Source: Candidatus Nitrosotenuis cloacae (GTDB lineage: Archaea; Thermoproteota; Nitrososphaeria; Nitrososphaerales; Nitrosopumilaceae). Taken from it: a stretch of DNA of 64,000 nt. Position 1 is the stretch's first letter. Each line of letters starts with the position of its first letter. Where the stretch lies: positions 1,266,582 through 1,330,581 of the forward strand of contig NZ_CP011097.1 of assembly GCF_000955905.1 (NCBI RefSeq). Reading direction: 5' to 3'. Shown here piece by piece: positions 42,796-50,701 of this stretch. A model generated the notes under the pieces. That model saw only the letters and a program-made list of their open reading frames with translations. It ran no database searches and had not been told where the DNA came from. Both the position numbers and the translations under genes were made by a program.

Positions 42796-43104
42796 ATGGG
42801 CAAGATAATTGTCGGCAAGATATCAGAGATTCCTGCAGGTAAAATGCAAAAGGTCTCAGTTGATGGAAGAGAGATTCTAGTTGCAAACATTGGCGGAAAT
42901 TATTACGCATGTGATGACACATGCACTCATGCCGGAGCAAGTCTTGCAGAAGGCGTACTAGAAGGCCAAACAATCACTTGTGGATGGCATGGTGCAAAAT
43001 TCAACTGCATGAGCGGCAAGCTGGAAAAATTTCCAGCCAAGATTAAGGATCTCAAGTCATATCGAACCGTAATAGAATCAGACAATGTGTTTGTGGAACT
43101 CTAG
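42796..43104 (+). CDS. Rieske-type [2Fe-2S] ferredoxin
   Basis: 102 residues, soluble. Rieske ligands C43/H45 (CTHAG) and C62/H65 (CGWHG). It lacks the extra disulfide cysteines of the respiratory Rieske proteins, so it is of the ferredoxin type that feeds oxygenases or nitrite reductases. TTTTTAAG lies about 27 nt before the ATG. The electron partner is unknown; the FAH-family hydrolase beside it may be unrelated. Confidence 0.9.
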   Translation: MGKIIVGKISEIPAGKMQKVSVDGREILVANIGGNYYACDDTCTHAGASLAEGVLEGQTITCGWHGAKFNCMSGKLEKFPAKIKDLKSYRTVIESDNVFVEL

Positions 43105-43151
43105 GGTGTAGACTTTAAAACTAGTACTAATAATACAAAAATGAATTAGGC

Positions 43152-43424
43152 ATGGCAGACAAAAAAGCACAAAACCAGAAATCGTTTGAATCAGCAATAC
43201 AGACACTCACTCAAGTTGCTGCAAACCCCACCACACCAAAAAACATCAAGAAGAACCTTACTGATTTGATTGCCAACCTAAAGGGCAGTCAAGACTCGGT
43301 ATCAGTCAGGGCTGCAAACGCAATCAGTCAGCTGGACGATGTCAGTCAAGACCCAAATATGCCATCATATGTTCGAGTCACGTTGTGGCAAGCAGTATCC
43401 ACACTAGAAAGCATAAGGGATTAA
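43152..43424 (+). CDS. UPF0147 family protein
   Basis: 90 residues, helical, matching the archaeal UPF0147 family (TPKNIKKNLTDLIANL, SVRAANAISQLDDVSQDPNMPSYVR). Widespread in archaea and small, with no known biochemical role. A TATA-like CTTTAAAAC is about 30 nt upstream of ATG 43152. Confidence 0.85.
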   Translation: MADKKAQNQKSFESAIQTLTQVAANPTTPKNIKKNLTDLIANLKGSQDSVSVRAANAISQLDDVSQDPNMPSYVRVTLWQAVSTLESIRD

Positions 43425-43448
43425 ATTTCTGATTGGCAAATTCCTAGT

Positions 43449-44195
43449 GTGAAAATCGAGGAATACATTTCATCCTTACCAACACCAATAATTTCCGGCC
43501 AAGAAGTTGAGCTGCCAGACGATTCACTAAGGGAGATTTTCAGATTTGTAGATCTTGGAAAAGAGGATGTGCTTTATCATCTTGGATGCGGAACTGGAAA
43601 CAGCCTATCAATAGCTACAAAAGAATTTGGAGCTAAAACAATTGGAATCGATAATGACAAAAACAAGATCATACAAGCAGAGCAGCAAAAAGAACCAAAT
43701 AGAATCCTTCGATGCGAAGACATTACAGAATCAGATCTGTCGGATGCAACAGTGATCTTGTTTTGGTTCTCAGATGAGAACATAATTCAGAAAATGCTTG
43801 AGAGATTCTCAAAGCTAAAACCAGAATGCAGAATAATTACGATTTTTGATCCACTGCCCGGAATTATCCCAAATATGGTGAGATTTCCGTATCTTTTGCA
43901 CAAAACACCATTTACACCAGCAAAGAGCCTCAAGGATCAAGTAGTATCAATATTTGAAACAGAATGCATTGATTTTACCACGGCATGGGAATATGCTGAA
44001 AGATACACAAAGGCAGTAGGTTCACCAGATGTAGGAAATGACAGGTTTTTGACCATACTACAAACCATAATGATCTGGATTAATGCAAGAAACTTGGGAT
44101 TATCATGCACCAAAGAGATACCTGCGCCAGTCAAGGCCTACATTGAGATTTTGGATAATTTCTTTAACATAGAGGTAAAGCACCTGATTAAGTAG
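43449..44195 (+). CDS. Class I SAM-dependent methyltransferase-like protein
   Basis: 248 residues. A Rossmann methyltransferase core with SAM-binding motif I HLGCGTGNS (about 44-52), the acidic motif II TIGIDND, then ILFWFSDENI in place of the usual catalytic strand. The C-terminal 110 residues (IWINARNLGLSC...) are helical and not recognised. GTG start 24 nt after the UPF0147 stop. The substrate is unknown; protein or lipid methylation are both possible. Confidence 0.78.
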   Translation: MKIEEYISSLPTPIISGQEVELPDDSLREIFRFVDLGKEDVLYHLGCGTGNSLSIATKEFGAKTIGIDNDKNKIIQAEQQKEPNRILRCEDITESDLSDATVILFWFSDENIIQKMLERFSKLKPECRIITIFDPLPGIIPNMVRFPYLLHKTPFTPAKSLKDQVVSIFETECIDFTTAWEYAERYTKAVGSPDVGNDRFLTILQTIMIWINARNLGLSCTKEIPAPVKAYIEILDNFFNIEVKHLIK

Positions 44196-44229
44196 TGATG
44201 CTTTTATTTTTGTTAGCCTCAAACATACC

Positions 44230-44574
44230 ATGGGCAAGATAAACATCAACGTCTCGGCCACAGACTACGACAGATCAAGCAAGGAAATAACCAAAACCTT
44301 GGTAGGCCTAGAGGATATGGTTCATGAAAAAGACGGATTTGTGGTGACTGATTCAGAATTTGCATTTGGATGGCATTTTTACGTAGTATCAGTGAGAACA
44401 GATCTAGTTGAAAAGCTTGCAGACCAGATGGGCCAAGACTTTCAGAAACTAAAAGGTAAAGGAAGTGAGAAAAAATTCCTTTCTTGGCTGACACAGAAAA
44501 TGGAAAAGACCAGTCTTCGAGTAAAGTTTGCCATCAAAGAAGAGATGGAATCAAGCAAGTATGGAATTTTTTAG
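44230..44574 (+). CDS. Conserved small protein, function unknown
   Basis: 114 residues, soluble, alpha/beta. N-terminal strand KININVSATDYDRSSKEITK, then FAFGWHFYVVSVRTD, then a basic helical end (SLRVKFAIKEEMES). No motif or signal is recognised. It appears to be a single-gene unit with a TATA-like CTTTTATTTT before it. The 3' end overlaps the convergent dehydrogenase by 4 nt. Confidence 0.6.
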   Translation: MGKININVSATDYDRSSKEITKTLVGLEDMVHEKDGFVVTDSEFAFGWHFYVVSVRTDLVEKLADQMGQDFQKLKGKGSEKKFLSWLTQKMEKTSLRVKFAIKEEMESSKYGIF

Positions 44575-45521
44575 GGTTTCAACAAAACCTTTAGTTTCTC
44601 GGAATCACGTGCAGCATCCAATGCATCATTTAGCCTATCCAATGGATAAACAGAGTCAATCAGATCATCAACAAATATGACTCCGCTTGCCAAGGCTTGA
44701 ATTGCAGGCCTAAATGGTCCACATCTAGATCCAACAAACGTAATTTCATTTACTATGGCAGGAGTCAAGTCCAGTTTGTTTTTTGACGCTATTGTAGATT
44801 TTAGAACAACTATTCCTCTTGGCTTTGCAAGTTTCATAGTATCCAAGAATCCAGATTCACTTCCAGTGGCCTCTATTACAACATCAAATGTGTGCTCATC
44901 TTCTGGTAAAATTCCAATCTTTGTTTGCACTCCAAGTTTTGACAACAATTGCAGCTTGTTCTGATGTCTACCAAAACATGCCATGTTCTTGTGGTTTATC
45001 CCAAGAACTCTAGCAATTAGCTGGGCTAGTCTGCCATCACCAAGTATTGCTATTTTGGAATTTATGTCAATTTTGAGCTGCTCTTCGATTTCAAATGCAG
45101 CTGCCAGTGGCTCTACAAACACTGCCTGCTCATCAGATACTGAATCAGGAATTACATGCAGGTTTTTTTCAGGAAGTGACAGATATTGTGCAAAAGCTCC
45201 GTCTCTTTTGTATATTCCAAGAACCGTTCTCTCCGTACAGTGTCTTTCCAGGCCTGTTGTGCACATTTGACATCTTCCACAGCCTGCATTGATCTCACCT
45301 ACAACTCTTTTTCCAACCAGATTCCGGTTTGAGGATTTTACCACTTCGCCTACAAATTCATGGCCTAAAACACCAGTGTATGATGCATAACCTTGAATCA
45401 TCTCAAGATCCGTTCCACATATTCCGGCCAGTCGAACTTTGACTAGTGTTTCACCTTGTTTAGGATCAGGATAATCATGTGTTACTAAGATTTTAGAGCC
45501 GTCAAAATATGCTGCCTTCAT
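44571..45521 (-). CDS. Zinc-dependent alcohol dehydrogenase-family oxidoreductase
   Basis: 316 residues from ATG 45521 (MKAAYFDG; an upstream TTG at 45533 is less likely). MDR fold: catalytic zinc site CGTD with GHEFVGEV, structural zinc loop CGRCQMCTTGLERHC, and a nucleotide-binding ILGDGRLAQLIARV where the usual GxGxxG has become GDGRLA. The substrate is unknown: sugar alcohols, threonine-like or aldehyde substrates are all compatible. Probably a single-gene unit. Confidence 0.88.
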   Translation of the reverse strand: MKAAYFDGSKILVTHDYPDPKQGETLVKVRLAGICGTDLEMIQGYASYTGVLGHEFVGEVVKSSNRNLVGKRVVGEINAGCGRCQMCTTGLERHCTERTVLGIYKRDGAFAQYLSLPEKNLHVIPDSVSDEQAVFVEPLAAAFEIEEQLKIDINSKIAILGDGRLAQLIARVLGINHKNMACFGRHQNKLQLLSKLGVQTKIGILPEDEHTFDVVIEATGSESGFLDTMKLAKPRGIVVLKSTIASKNKLDLTPAIVNEITFVGSRCGPFRPAIQALASGVIFVDDLIDSVYPLDRLNDALDAARDSEKLKVLLKP

Positions 45522-45566
45522 GTTTTTTAACAATACAAATCTGAGGGAATTAAACTAAAAGGTGTA

Positions 45567-45639
45567 GGCCCTCGAGGGGAATCGAACCCCTGTCCGGGGA
45601 TCCACAGTCCCCTATACTAGCCACTGTACTACGAAGGCC
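45567..45639 (-). tRNA. tRNA-His (anticodon GTG)
   Basis: Minus-strand cloverleaf: acceptor GCCTTCG with CGAGGGC, D stem GTAC/GTAT, anticodon stem GGGGA/TCCCC with loop CTGTGGA (GTG, His), T arm AGGGG TTCGATT CCCCT. The extra 5' G(-1) is encoded at 45639 and faces C73 at 45567, the identity pair of archaeal tRNA-His. Confidence 0.95.
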
Positions 45640-45730
45640 GCAAAAACTCATGTTTTTAGATCAAGTATTAACCTAACTCTCTTGAAAATCTGCTTGAAAG
45701 TTTATTATTCTCTGCTAAAAACCACAAAAT

Positions 45731-45820
45731 ATGCAAGGCAAAGGTTGGTTCATTGGAATGGCAATAACTGTAGCCGTAGTTTGGTGGGGAGTAAATTACT
45801 TGTTCCCCTGGTATCACTAG
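45731..45820 (+). CDS. 29-residue single-helix membrane peptide
   Basis: A tiny ORF too short for usual gene callers: starts MQGKGWFIGMAITVAV, one hydrophobic helix (about 6-24) with a Trp-Trp pair, and ends FPWYH. A TATA-like TTTATTATT lies about 28 nt before the ATG, which supports a leaderless message. Small one-helix peptides of this kind serve as accessory subunits of respiratory complexes, but no partner gene is adjacent. The stop overlaps the end of the convergent corA gene. Confidence 0.55.
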   Translation: MQGKGWFIGMAITVAVVWWGVNYLFPWYH

Positions 45821-46836
45821 TCAGCTAGCCATTTCTTCTTGTAGAAATGCAAAAACATCAGCAGCGACGGCAAAAGCGACACTATTAGCATTATGATTAG
45901 TGTTGTATATTCTCCAAGAAAAGTCCAGTTTCCAGTCTGAATTCCGCCAGGCAGATTCACGTTCATTCCATAAAGCGCACCAACTACAGTTGGCGGAATA
46001 GTAAGGGTGAATATTATGGTCAGAGTTGCAAGTATTTTATTTGATTTCTCAGTTGAGAGCATAAAGTCAGTATCCTTGTAGATCTCCATTGTTTCCTTTG
46101 CCTCATCAAGTGTTTCTGCTACTTTGTCAATGTGATCAATTACATCATCAAAATGTATCACCAAATCATCATCTGGATTTGAGAATCGTTGAGTGTTCTT
46201 TGATGTTTCCAGTACTATTTTTCTTAATGGATGAACTATTCTGCGAAGTATGGTGATTTCCCGTCTGAGCAAAGAGATCTTTTTTGGTGTGGACTTGTTT
46301 TCATCAAACACGTCATCTTCTATCTCATCTAGGTTTTCCACAATTCTGCGCAATGTATGAAGCAGATCATCTACCAGTACATCAATTATTTTGTAGAGTA
46401 AAAATCCAGATGATTTGCCAAGCAGTTCGTTTCGGTATTGAGAATTATCCTTGCAGTGATTCACCATGTCGACTAGCGGCTTTAGTTCGCCGTAATGAAT
46501 GGTGACTAGATAGTCTTTGCCAATAAAAACAGAAAGTTGGTTGAATCTAGACATGCCACGCTTTAGCGCAAGAGGTGGGAAATGCAGTATGATAAAAGAA
46601 TGATCGTCATAGTTATCGATTTTTGCGAGTTGGATTTTTGAAATAGAGTCATCCAGATTTAGAGAATTGAAATTGTACATTTGTCCTAGTTTTTCAATTT
46701 CTGCACGGTCTGGGTTTTGAATGTCAGTCCAAGTAAATCCATTTCCTTGTATGGTCTCAAGGCGACTCTGAATAACCTCGCTTGGTTGCGGATGACGTCT
46801 TAGGTGTGGTAGTTTGGAAATGAATAATTCTTTCAA
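45817..46836 (-). CDS. corA: CorA family magnesium/divalent-cation channel
   Basis: 339 residues. A large N-terminal cytoplasmic alpha/beta domain (about 1-270), then two C-terminal helices with the YGMN motif (YGMNVNLP) at the end of the first, the selectivity signature of CorA. The last residues are basic (KKKW). TTG start at 46836 with AATTTAAATT about 30 nt upstream. It may carry Mg2+, Co2+ or Ni2+, the last being relevant to the NPN genes in this window. Confidence 0.92.
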   Translation of the reverse strand: MKELFISKLPHLRRHPQPSEVIQSRLETIQGNGFTWTDIQNPDRAEIEKLGQMYNFNSLNLDDSISKIQLAKIDNYDDHSFIILHFPPLALKRGMSRFNQLSVFIGKDYLVTIHYGELKPLVDMVNHCKDNSQYRNELLGKSSGFLLYKIIDVLVDDLLHTLRRIVENLDEIEDDVFDENKSTPKKISLLRREITILRRIVHPLRKIVLETSKNTQRFSNPDDDLVIHFDDVIDHIDKVAETLDEAKETMEIYKDTDFMLSTEKSNKILATLTIIFTLTIPPTVVGALYGMNVNLPGGIQTGNWTFLGEYTTLIIMLIVSLLPSLLMFLHFYKKKWLAD

Positions 46837-46929
46837 GGCAGCTGACCTGCTTTGATAATTAATTTAAATTTTCATTACCATAGCGCGAACAAACTTTGCA
46901 CAAACTACGTAATTTTGTGCAATATTTTG

Positions 46930-46938
46930 AAAAACAAC
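46930..46938 (-). terminator. T-tract after the ncRNA candidate
   Basis: On the minus strand GTTGTTTTTC follows directly after the 3' strand of the closing helix, the layout of an archaeal RNA-gene terminator. Confidence 0.5.
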
Positions 46939-46941
46939 CTG

Positions 46942-47033
46942 GCGTGGCCCCAAGCGTAGAACTCGAGAGAATACCTCTCCACCCATAACGCCAAGGCATT
47001 AATGGTTCAACATTTCGTTCTACTGAGCCACGC
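46942..47033 (-). ncRNA. Structured non-coding RNA candidate (92 nt)
   Basis: On the minus strand the ends pair perfectly (GCGTGGC / GCCACGC). Inside, GTAGAAC pairs with GTTCTAC, and the enclosed loop holds a hairpin CCAT(T)AATGC-CTTG-GCGTTATGG with one bulge and a GAGAG-GTATT-CTCTC hairpin, giving a junction of two arms on a two-part stem. It is GC-rich against an AT-rich surround. The minus strand is preferred because TTGTTTTT follows the 3' end and a TATA-like CTATAAG is upstream. It is not a tRNA (no T arm) and not 5S rRNA. Class unknown. Confidence 0.6.
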
Positions 47034-47146
47034 ACGGTTTATTTGTTAGGATTTACATCCTTCCGCATTATTTCTTATAGGAAGTTATGATATTTAAGAT
47101 TTAATTCCAAGATTTTGATAAAACAAGAGCTTAACTTCAAAGTTTT

Positions 47147-47200
47147 ATGGCTACCGATCCAACAAAGATTTCATATTTCATGACACAGAACCAGTTTTGA
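47147..47200 (+). other. 17-codon upstream ORF overlapping the taw1 start
   Basis: ATG at 47147 opens MATDPTKISYFMTQNQF and stops at TGA 47198-47200, overlapping the taw1 ATG by one base (TGATG). It could be a translated leader coupled to taw1, or chance. Leadered messages are the minority in this organism, so it stands out. Confidence 0.3.
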
Positions 47201-48225
47201 TGAGCTGTTCTGGGGAATTTGTAGAGGACAATGAAATCATACAGATCAAATCCTCCATCCAACAGCAGCTAAAGAAAGCCAAGTATGGAGTATCGGATCA
47301 TTCAACTGTAGAGTTATGTCATTGGACAAAAAAATCCTTCAAAGGTGAGGAAAGCTGCTACAAGCACAAGTTCTATGGCATATCAACACACCAATGCATG
47401 GAGTTCTCACCTGCAGGTATGTATTGCGAGAACAGATGTGTGTACTGTTGGCGCCCAATGGAATTTTATGATTCACTGGTAATGGATCCTACGCGAGTTG
47501 CAGAGCCACAGGAGATAATTACAAAACTAATGGCAGAGCGACGTGGACTGATCATGGGTCATTATGGTGATCCAAAATCCATTACAAAAAAACTAGACGA
47601 ATCATTGCTTCCAGCACATTATGCAATATCATTGTCTGGGGAGCCAACAATGTATCCAAAGCTGCCAGAGCTGATAAAATACCTAAAGACACTGCCTGCA
47701 ACAAAATCAATCTTTTTGGTAACAAATGGCCAAGAGCCACAAATGTTGCAAAGACTGCAAGACGAAGATGCATTGCCAACTCAGATTTACCTGTCCACAA
47801 ATGCAGCAGACTATGATTCCTTTATGAGAATAAACAAGCCAAGATATGATGATTCTTGGGAGCGATGGAACAAGTCTTTGGAATTATTATCAAAACTAAA
47901 TACGCGAACGGTTCTTCGTATGACACTAATTCGAGACCACAACAATTCTGAGTCAATGATTCCATCATTTGCAAGCATGATAAAAAGAGCAAATGTCCAC
48001 TTTATTGAAATCAAGTCCTACATGCACATTGGTCGCTCCACAAATAGATTGGCCAGATCAGACATGCTAGAATTTGAAGAGGTTAGCCACTTTGCGACGC
48101 AATTAGCAAAGCAAAGCCAAATCTATTCAGTAATGGACGAGAGTATTGCCTCAAGAATCGTTTTGTTGCAGAACCAAGAACGATTAATCGATCCCTTTAT
48201 TGCCGCTTATGCACAAACCAGCTAG
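47200..48225 (+). CDS. taw1: tRNA wybutosine-synthesis radical SAM enzyme (4-demethylwyosine synthase)
   Basis: 341 residues from ATG 47200 (TTG 47197 is also possible; numbering below counts from that TTG). Archaeal Taw1: the radical SAM cluster at C77, C81 and C84 (CENRCVYC) plus the second-cluster cysteines C41, C54 and C67, with the 13-residue spacing known from the family. It condenses pyruvate carbons onto N1-methylguanosine 37 of tRNA-Phe to make the tricyclic wyosine base. It overlaps the convergent ITPase gene by 29 nt. Confidence 0.94.
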   Translation: MSCSGEFVEDNEIIQIKSSIQQQLKKAKYGVSDHSTVELCHWTKKSFKGEESCYKHKFYGISTHQCMEFSPAGMYCENRCVYCWRPMEFYDSLVMDPTRVAEPQEIITKLMAERRGLIMGHYGDPKSITKKLDESLLPAHYAISLSGEPTMYPKLPELIKYLKTLPATKSIFLVTNGQEPQMLQRLQDEDALPTQIYLSTNAADYDSFMRINKPRYDDSWERWNKSLELLSKLNTRTVLRMTLIRDHNNSESMIPSFASMIKRANVHFIEIKSYMHIGRSTNRLARSDMLEFEEVSHFATQLAKQSQIYSVMDESIASRIVLLQNQERLIDPFIAAYAQTS

Positions 48226-48754
48226 CAAATTTTTCCAGCGCGCGGTATCTATGAGATAGCGTATTTTTGTCAGGAATATGAGCATAAGTCCTGGTCTTTC
48301 CTTCTGGGATGAATATTGGATCATACCCCCATCCCCCACTGCGGATTTTTTTTGATATTTTACCTGGGGTTATTCCCTCAAAAAGAATCGGTTTTTTGTC
48401 CTTATCGCAGTATGAGATCGTGGCACAAAATTTCGCTTGCCTGTCTTTTTTTACTAGTTGCATCACACCAAGATTCCCTATAGTATCAAACACATATGAC
48501 GAGTAAGGTCCTGGAAAGCCCCCAAGAGATGGTATAATCAGAGCATCATCTTCTATTACAACTGGCTTTTTGCATTTGGAAAAAGCATCCAGCGCTTTTA
48601 TGGTAGCAATCTCAGATAGAGAATTTGATTGAATTTCCATTAGATTAGATTTGAAAAAATAAACCCGTATTCCAAATGATGAGAGGATTTCTTTTGCCTC
48701 TAGGTACTTGTGCTTGTTTGATGACACAAAATACACATCATTCCATTCGCGCAT
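48197..48754 (-). CDS. XTP/dITP diphosphatase (HAM1/RdgB family)
   Basis: 185 residues. N-terminal VSSNKHKYLEAKEIL nucleotide-binding segment, then EDDALIIPSLGGFPGPYSSYV and SGGWGYDPIFIPEG, and a closing SHRYRAL, all family hallmarks. It hydrolyses deaminated purine nucleoside triphosphates to keep ITP and XTP out of nucleic acids. Its start overlaps the bud32 stop by 17 nt; this bud32-HAM1 linkage is common in archaea. Confidence 0.94.
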   Translation of the reverse strand: MREWNDVYFVSSNKHKYLEAKEILSSFGIRVYFFKSNLMEIQSNSLSEIATIKALDAFSKCKKPVVIEDDALIIPSLGGFPGPYSSYVFDTIGNLGVMQLVKKDRQAKFCATISYCDKDKKPILFEGITPGKISKKIRSGGWGYDPIFIPEGKTRTYAHIPDKNTLSHRYRALEKFASWFVHKRQ

Positions 48755-49358
48755 ATCTTCCCCTACTTTCTATTACACCAACATGATTTAGTACCTTGTT
48801 GAATCGCTCAGGTCTCACAACCGATCTGTACCCCTTGAGGAATGCTTTCCACAGTAAATCCATCACACCAACATGCGCACTACCAAGAATTTCCTTGAAC
48901 AGTCTAAGATCGACTGCGTGATCTTCTGTTCTGACAGATTTTTGCGCAAGACCAAAGTCAATTGCATAGATCTTGTTTTGATACGATATGAAATTAGACG
49001 TCGTAAGATCCCCGTGTATTATTCCAGATTTGTGCAATGTTGCAGTTATTTTGCCGATTTCCACACATGCAGATTCTAGTTTTATGCCGACAAGATCCCT
49101 TACCAGAATTCCATTGATTTGCTGCATTAGTATGGTACAATCATTTTGATTTACTTGGTATACTAGTGGAGTCCTAATTCCTAATGATTTTGCCTCAGAC
49201 AGTATAGATGACTCTCTAATTGTTCTTTGTTTTCTGATGCGTGAATCAAGTTGAGGGTGCCTGTATGGTTTTTTCTTGCGTGTCTTGAGAATTGCAGTAT
49301 GATTATCAAACCTTGTAAGATAGATATCACCCTCTGCGCCTTTTTTTAGCAGCTTCAT
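48738..49358 (-). CDS. bud32: KEOPS complex kinase/ATPase Bud32
   Basis: 206 residues from ATG 49358. A minimal protein-kinase fold: GAEGDIY glycine-rich loop, catalytic HGDLTTSNF and DFGLAQ, and an arginine-rich C-terminus (VRPERFNKVL...ESRGRYARME). In KEOPS it works with Kae1 to make t6A37 in tRNAs that read ANN codons. Kae1 lies 360 nt away on the same strand, with a plus-strand gene between them; in some archaea the two are fused. Confidence 0.94.
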   Translation of the reverse strand: MKLLKKGAEGDIYLTRFDNHTAILKTRKKKPYRHPQLDSRIRKQRTIRESSILSEAKSLGIRTPLVYQVNQNDCTILMQQINGILVRDLVGIKLESACVEIGKITATLHKSGIIHGDLTTSNFISYQNKIYAIDFGLAQKSVRTEDHAVDLRLFKEILGSAHVGVMDLLWKAFLKGYRSVVRPERFNKVLNHVGVIESRGRYARME

Positions 49359-49397
49359 TAAAGATATAACCAAATCAAATCGGATTAAAATCTAGTT

Positions 49398-49724
49398 ATG
49401 GATGAATCCGAAAAACGACTAAAGCAGGAAGACTGCAATGAAGACACACTAGGTGCCGGAATTCTTACACTAACTAACAAAAGAATTGCATTTGATAAAA
49501 CTCGTGGAAGGATTGCAGACTTTACAAAGCGAGTTGATGAGACTATTTTGGATGTTCCGCTAAATGAGATCACAAAGGTCTGGAAAGAAGGATTATTCAT
49601 TAAAAAAGCCTGTATCAGAGCAAAAACCAAAGATGGTGAGCAAGACTACAAGTTCGGAGTTTTTAGCACCGGAAGCTGGCAAAAAGACATTCAAAAGGCA
49701 ATAAATGATTACAAGCCTCAATAG
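49398..49724 (+). CDS. PH/GRAM-like domain protein
   Basis: 108 residues. An acidic N-terminus (MDESEKRLKQEDCNED), then a pattern of strands typical of bacterial-type PH domains (GAGILTLTNKRIAFDKTRGR, then LDVPLNEITKVWKEG, KKACIRAKTKDG, DYKFGVFS) and a closing helix. Such domains mediate membrane or protein contacts. It is inserted on the opposite strand between kae1 and bud32 and overlaps the kae1 3' end by 7 nt. The partner is unknown. Confidence 0.7.
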   Translation: MDESEKRLKQEDCNEDTLGAGILTLTNKRIAFDKTRGRIADFTKRVDETILDVPLNEITKVWKEGLFIKKACIRAKTKDGEQDYKFGVFSTGSWQKDIQKAINDYKPQ

Positions 49725-50698
49725 TCAATTTGTACTGTATCTAGTCGCCAAGATTGCCTAACAAATGCATCCTTGAGTGAAACACCTTTTTTTACAGTTG
49801 CTTCCAATAGTCCGGTCCACGCAATCTGGGAACCGCAATCGCCAGAATATTGTATTGGTGCAACAAAGAATTCGGCCTTTTGTCTTGCACATATTTGCTT
49901 GAAGATTTGAGACAGTCTTTTGTTTGCAGCAACTCCACCAACTATTAGCAATTCTTTTTTTTCTGTAAATGACAAGGCACGCTCAGCTGCTTCTCCAATC
50001 ATTGCAAATGCAGTTTCCTGCAAAGAATAGCATGCATCCTCTTTGTTTTTTGATATTCTTTTTGCAGCAGACATCAATCCAGAAAATGACACGTCGTTTC
50101 CCTTTACAACATATGGTAGTTCGATGTATTTTTCAGATTTGCCAGCTAGCTCTTCAATTTTTTTTCCGCATGGGGATGCAAATCCAAGTGAGCGTCCAAA
50201 CTGATCCAGTAACTGTCCTAGTGTGATATCAAGTGTTTCGCCAAATATTCTCCATTTTTTTTGCTTAAATGCAGCAAGCATTGTGTGTCCCCCAGACACC
50301 AACAATACCAACGGATCCTTTGCTCCTGTGAGCATCTTGCCAAGCTCAATGTGGCCTATTGCGTGGTTTACCGGATAGATTGGAATTTTATAATATGAGG
50401 AGATCGTCCTTGCTACTACCCCCGATACGCGAAGGCATGGTCCAAGGCCTGGACCTGCAGAATATGATATTACATCAATGTCTTTGATGGAAAGATTTGA
50501 CTGGTGCACACATTCAGACAAGACCTCAGAGCTGTGCTCAATGTGGTGTCTTGATGCTTCGCGAGGATGAATTCCTTGGCCGTCTGGAGGTCGGTAAATT
50601 CTTCTCACATCTGATAGAATTTTGCCTTTGTTGCCGCGCCGTTCCACAATAGCGCATGAAAATGTGTGAGCAGTGCTTTCAATTCCTAGGCAGATCAT
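49718..50698 (-). CDS. kae1: tRNA threonylcarbamoyladenosine synthase Kae1
   Basis: 326 residues, ASKHA fold, catalytic KEOPS subunit that transfers threonylcarbamoyl from TC-AMP to A37 of tRNA. Motifs: GIESTAHTFS start, VNHAIGHIE (metal-binding His pair), LVSGGHT, GGVAANKRL and GDCGSQIAW (metal Asp). Starts 3 nt after the ychF-like gene stop on the same strand. Confidence 0.96.
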   Translation of the reverse strand: MICLGIESTAHTFSCAIVERRGNKGKILSDVRRIYRPPDGQGIHPREASRHHIEHSSEVLSECVHQSNLSIKDIDVISYSAGPGLGPCLRVSGVVARTISSYYKIPIYPVNHAIGHIELGKMLTGAKDPLVLLVSGGHTMLAAFKQKKWRIFGETLDITLGQLLDQFGRSLGFASPCGKKIEELAGKSEKYIELPYVVKGNDVSFSGLMSAAKRISKNKEDACYSLQETAFAMIGEAAERALSFTEKKELLIVGGVAANKRLSQIFKQICARQKAEFFVAPIQYSGDCGSQIAWTGLLEATVKKGVSLKDAFVRQSWRLDTVQIDY

Positions 50699-50701
50699 TT
50701 C

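Larger units (their letters stand above)
46837..47146. other. Intergenic region with structured RNA candidate
   Basis: About 310 bp between corA and the taw1 leader. It holds the corA promoter (about 46860-46872), a GC-rich folded element (46942-47033) and a promoter candidate for that RNA (CTATAAGAAA, minus strand, about 47071-47080). No ORF of substance is seen. Confidence 0.6.

Noticed and set aside
46942-47033. Intron-containing or unusual tRNA
   Set aside because: The 7-bp closing helix looks like an acceptor stem, but there is no T arm next to the 3' strand, no TTC loop and no usable anticodon stem.
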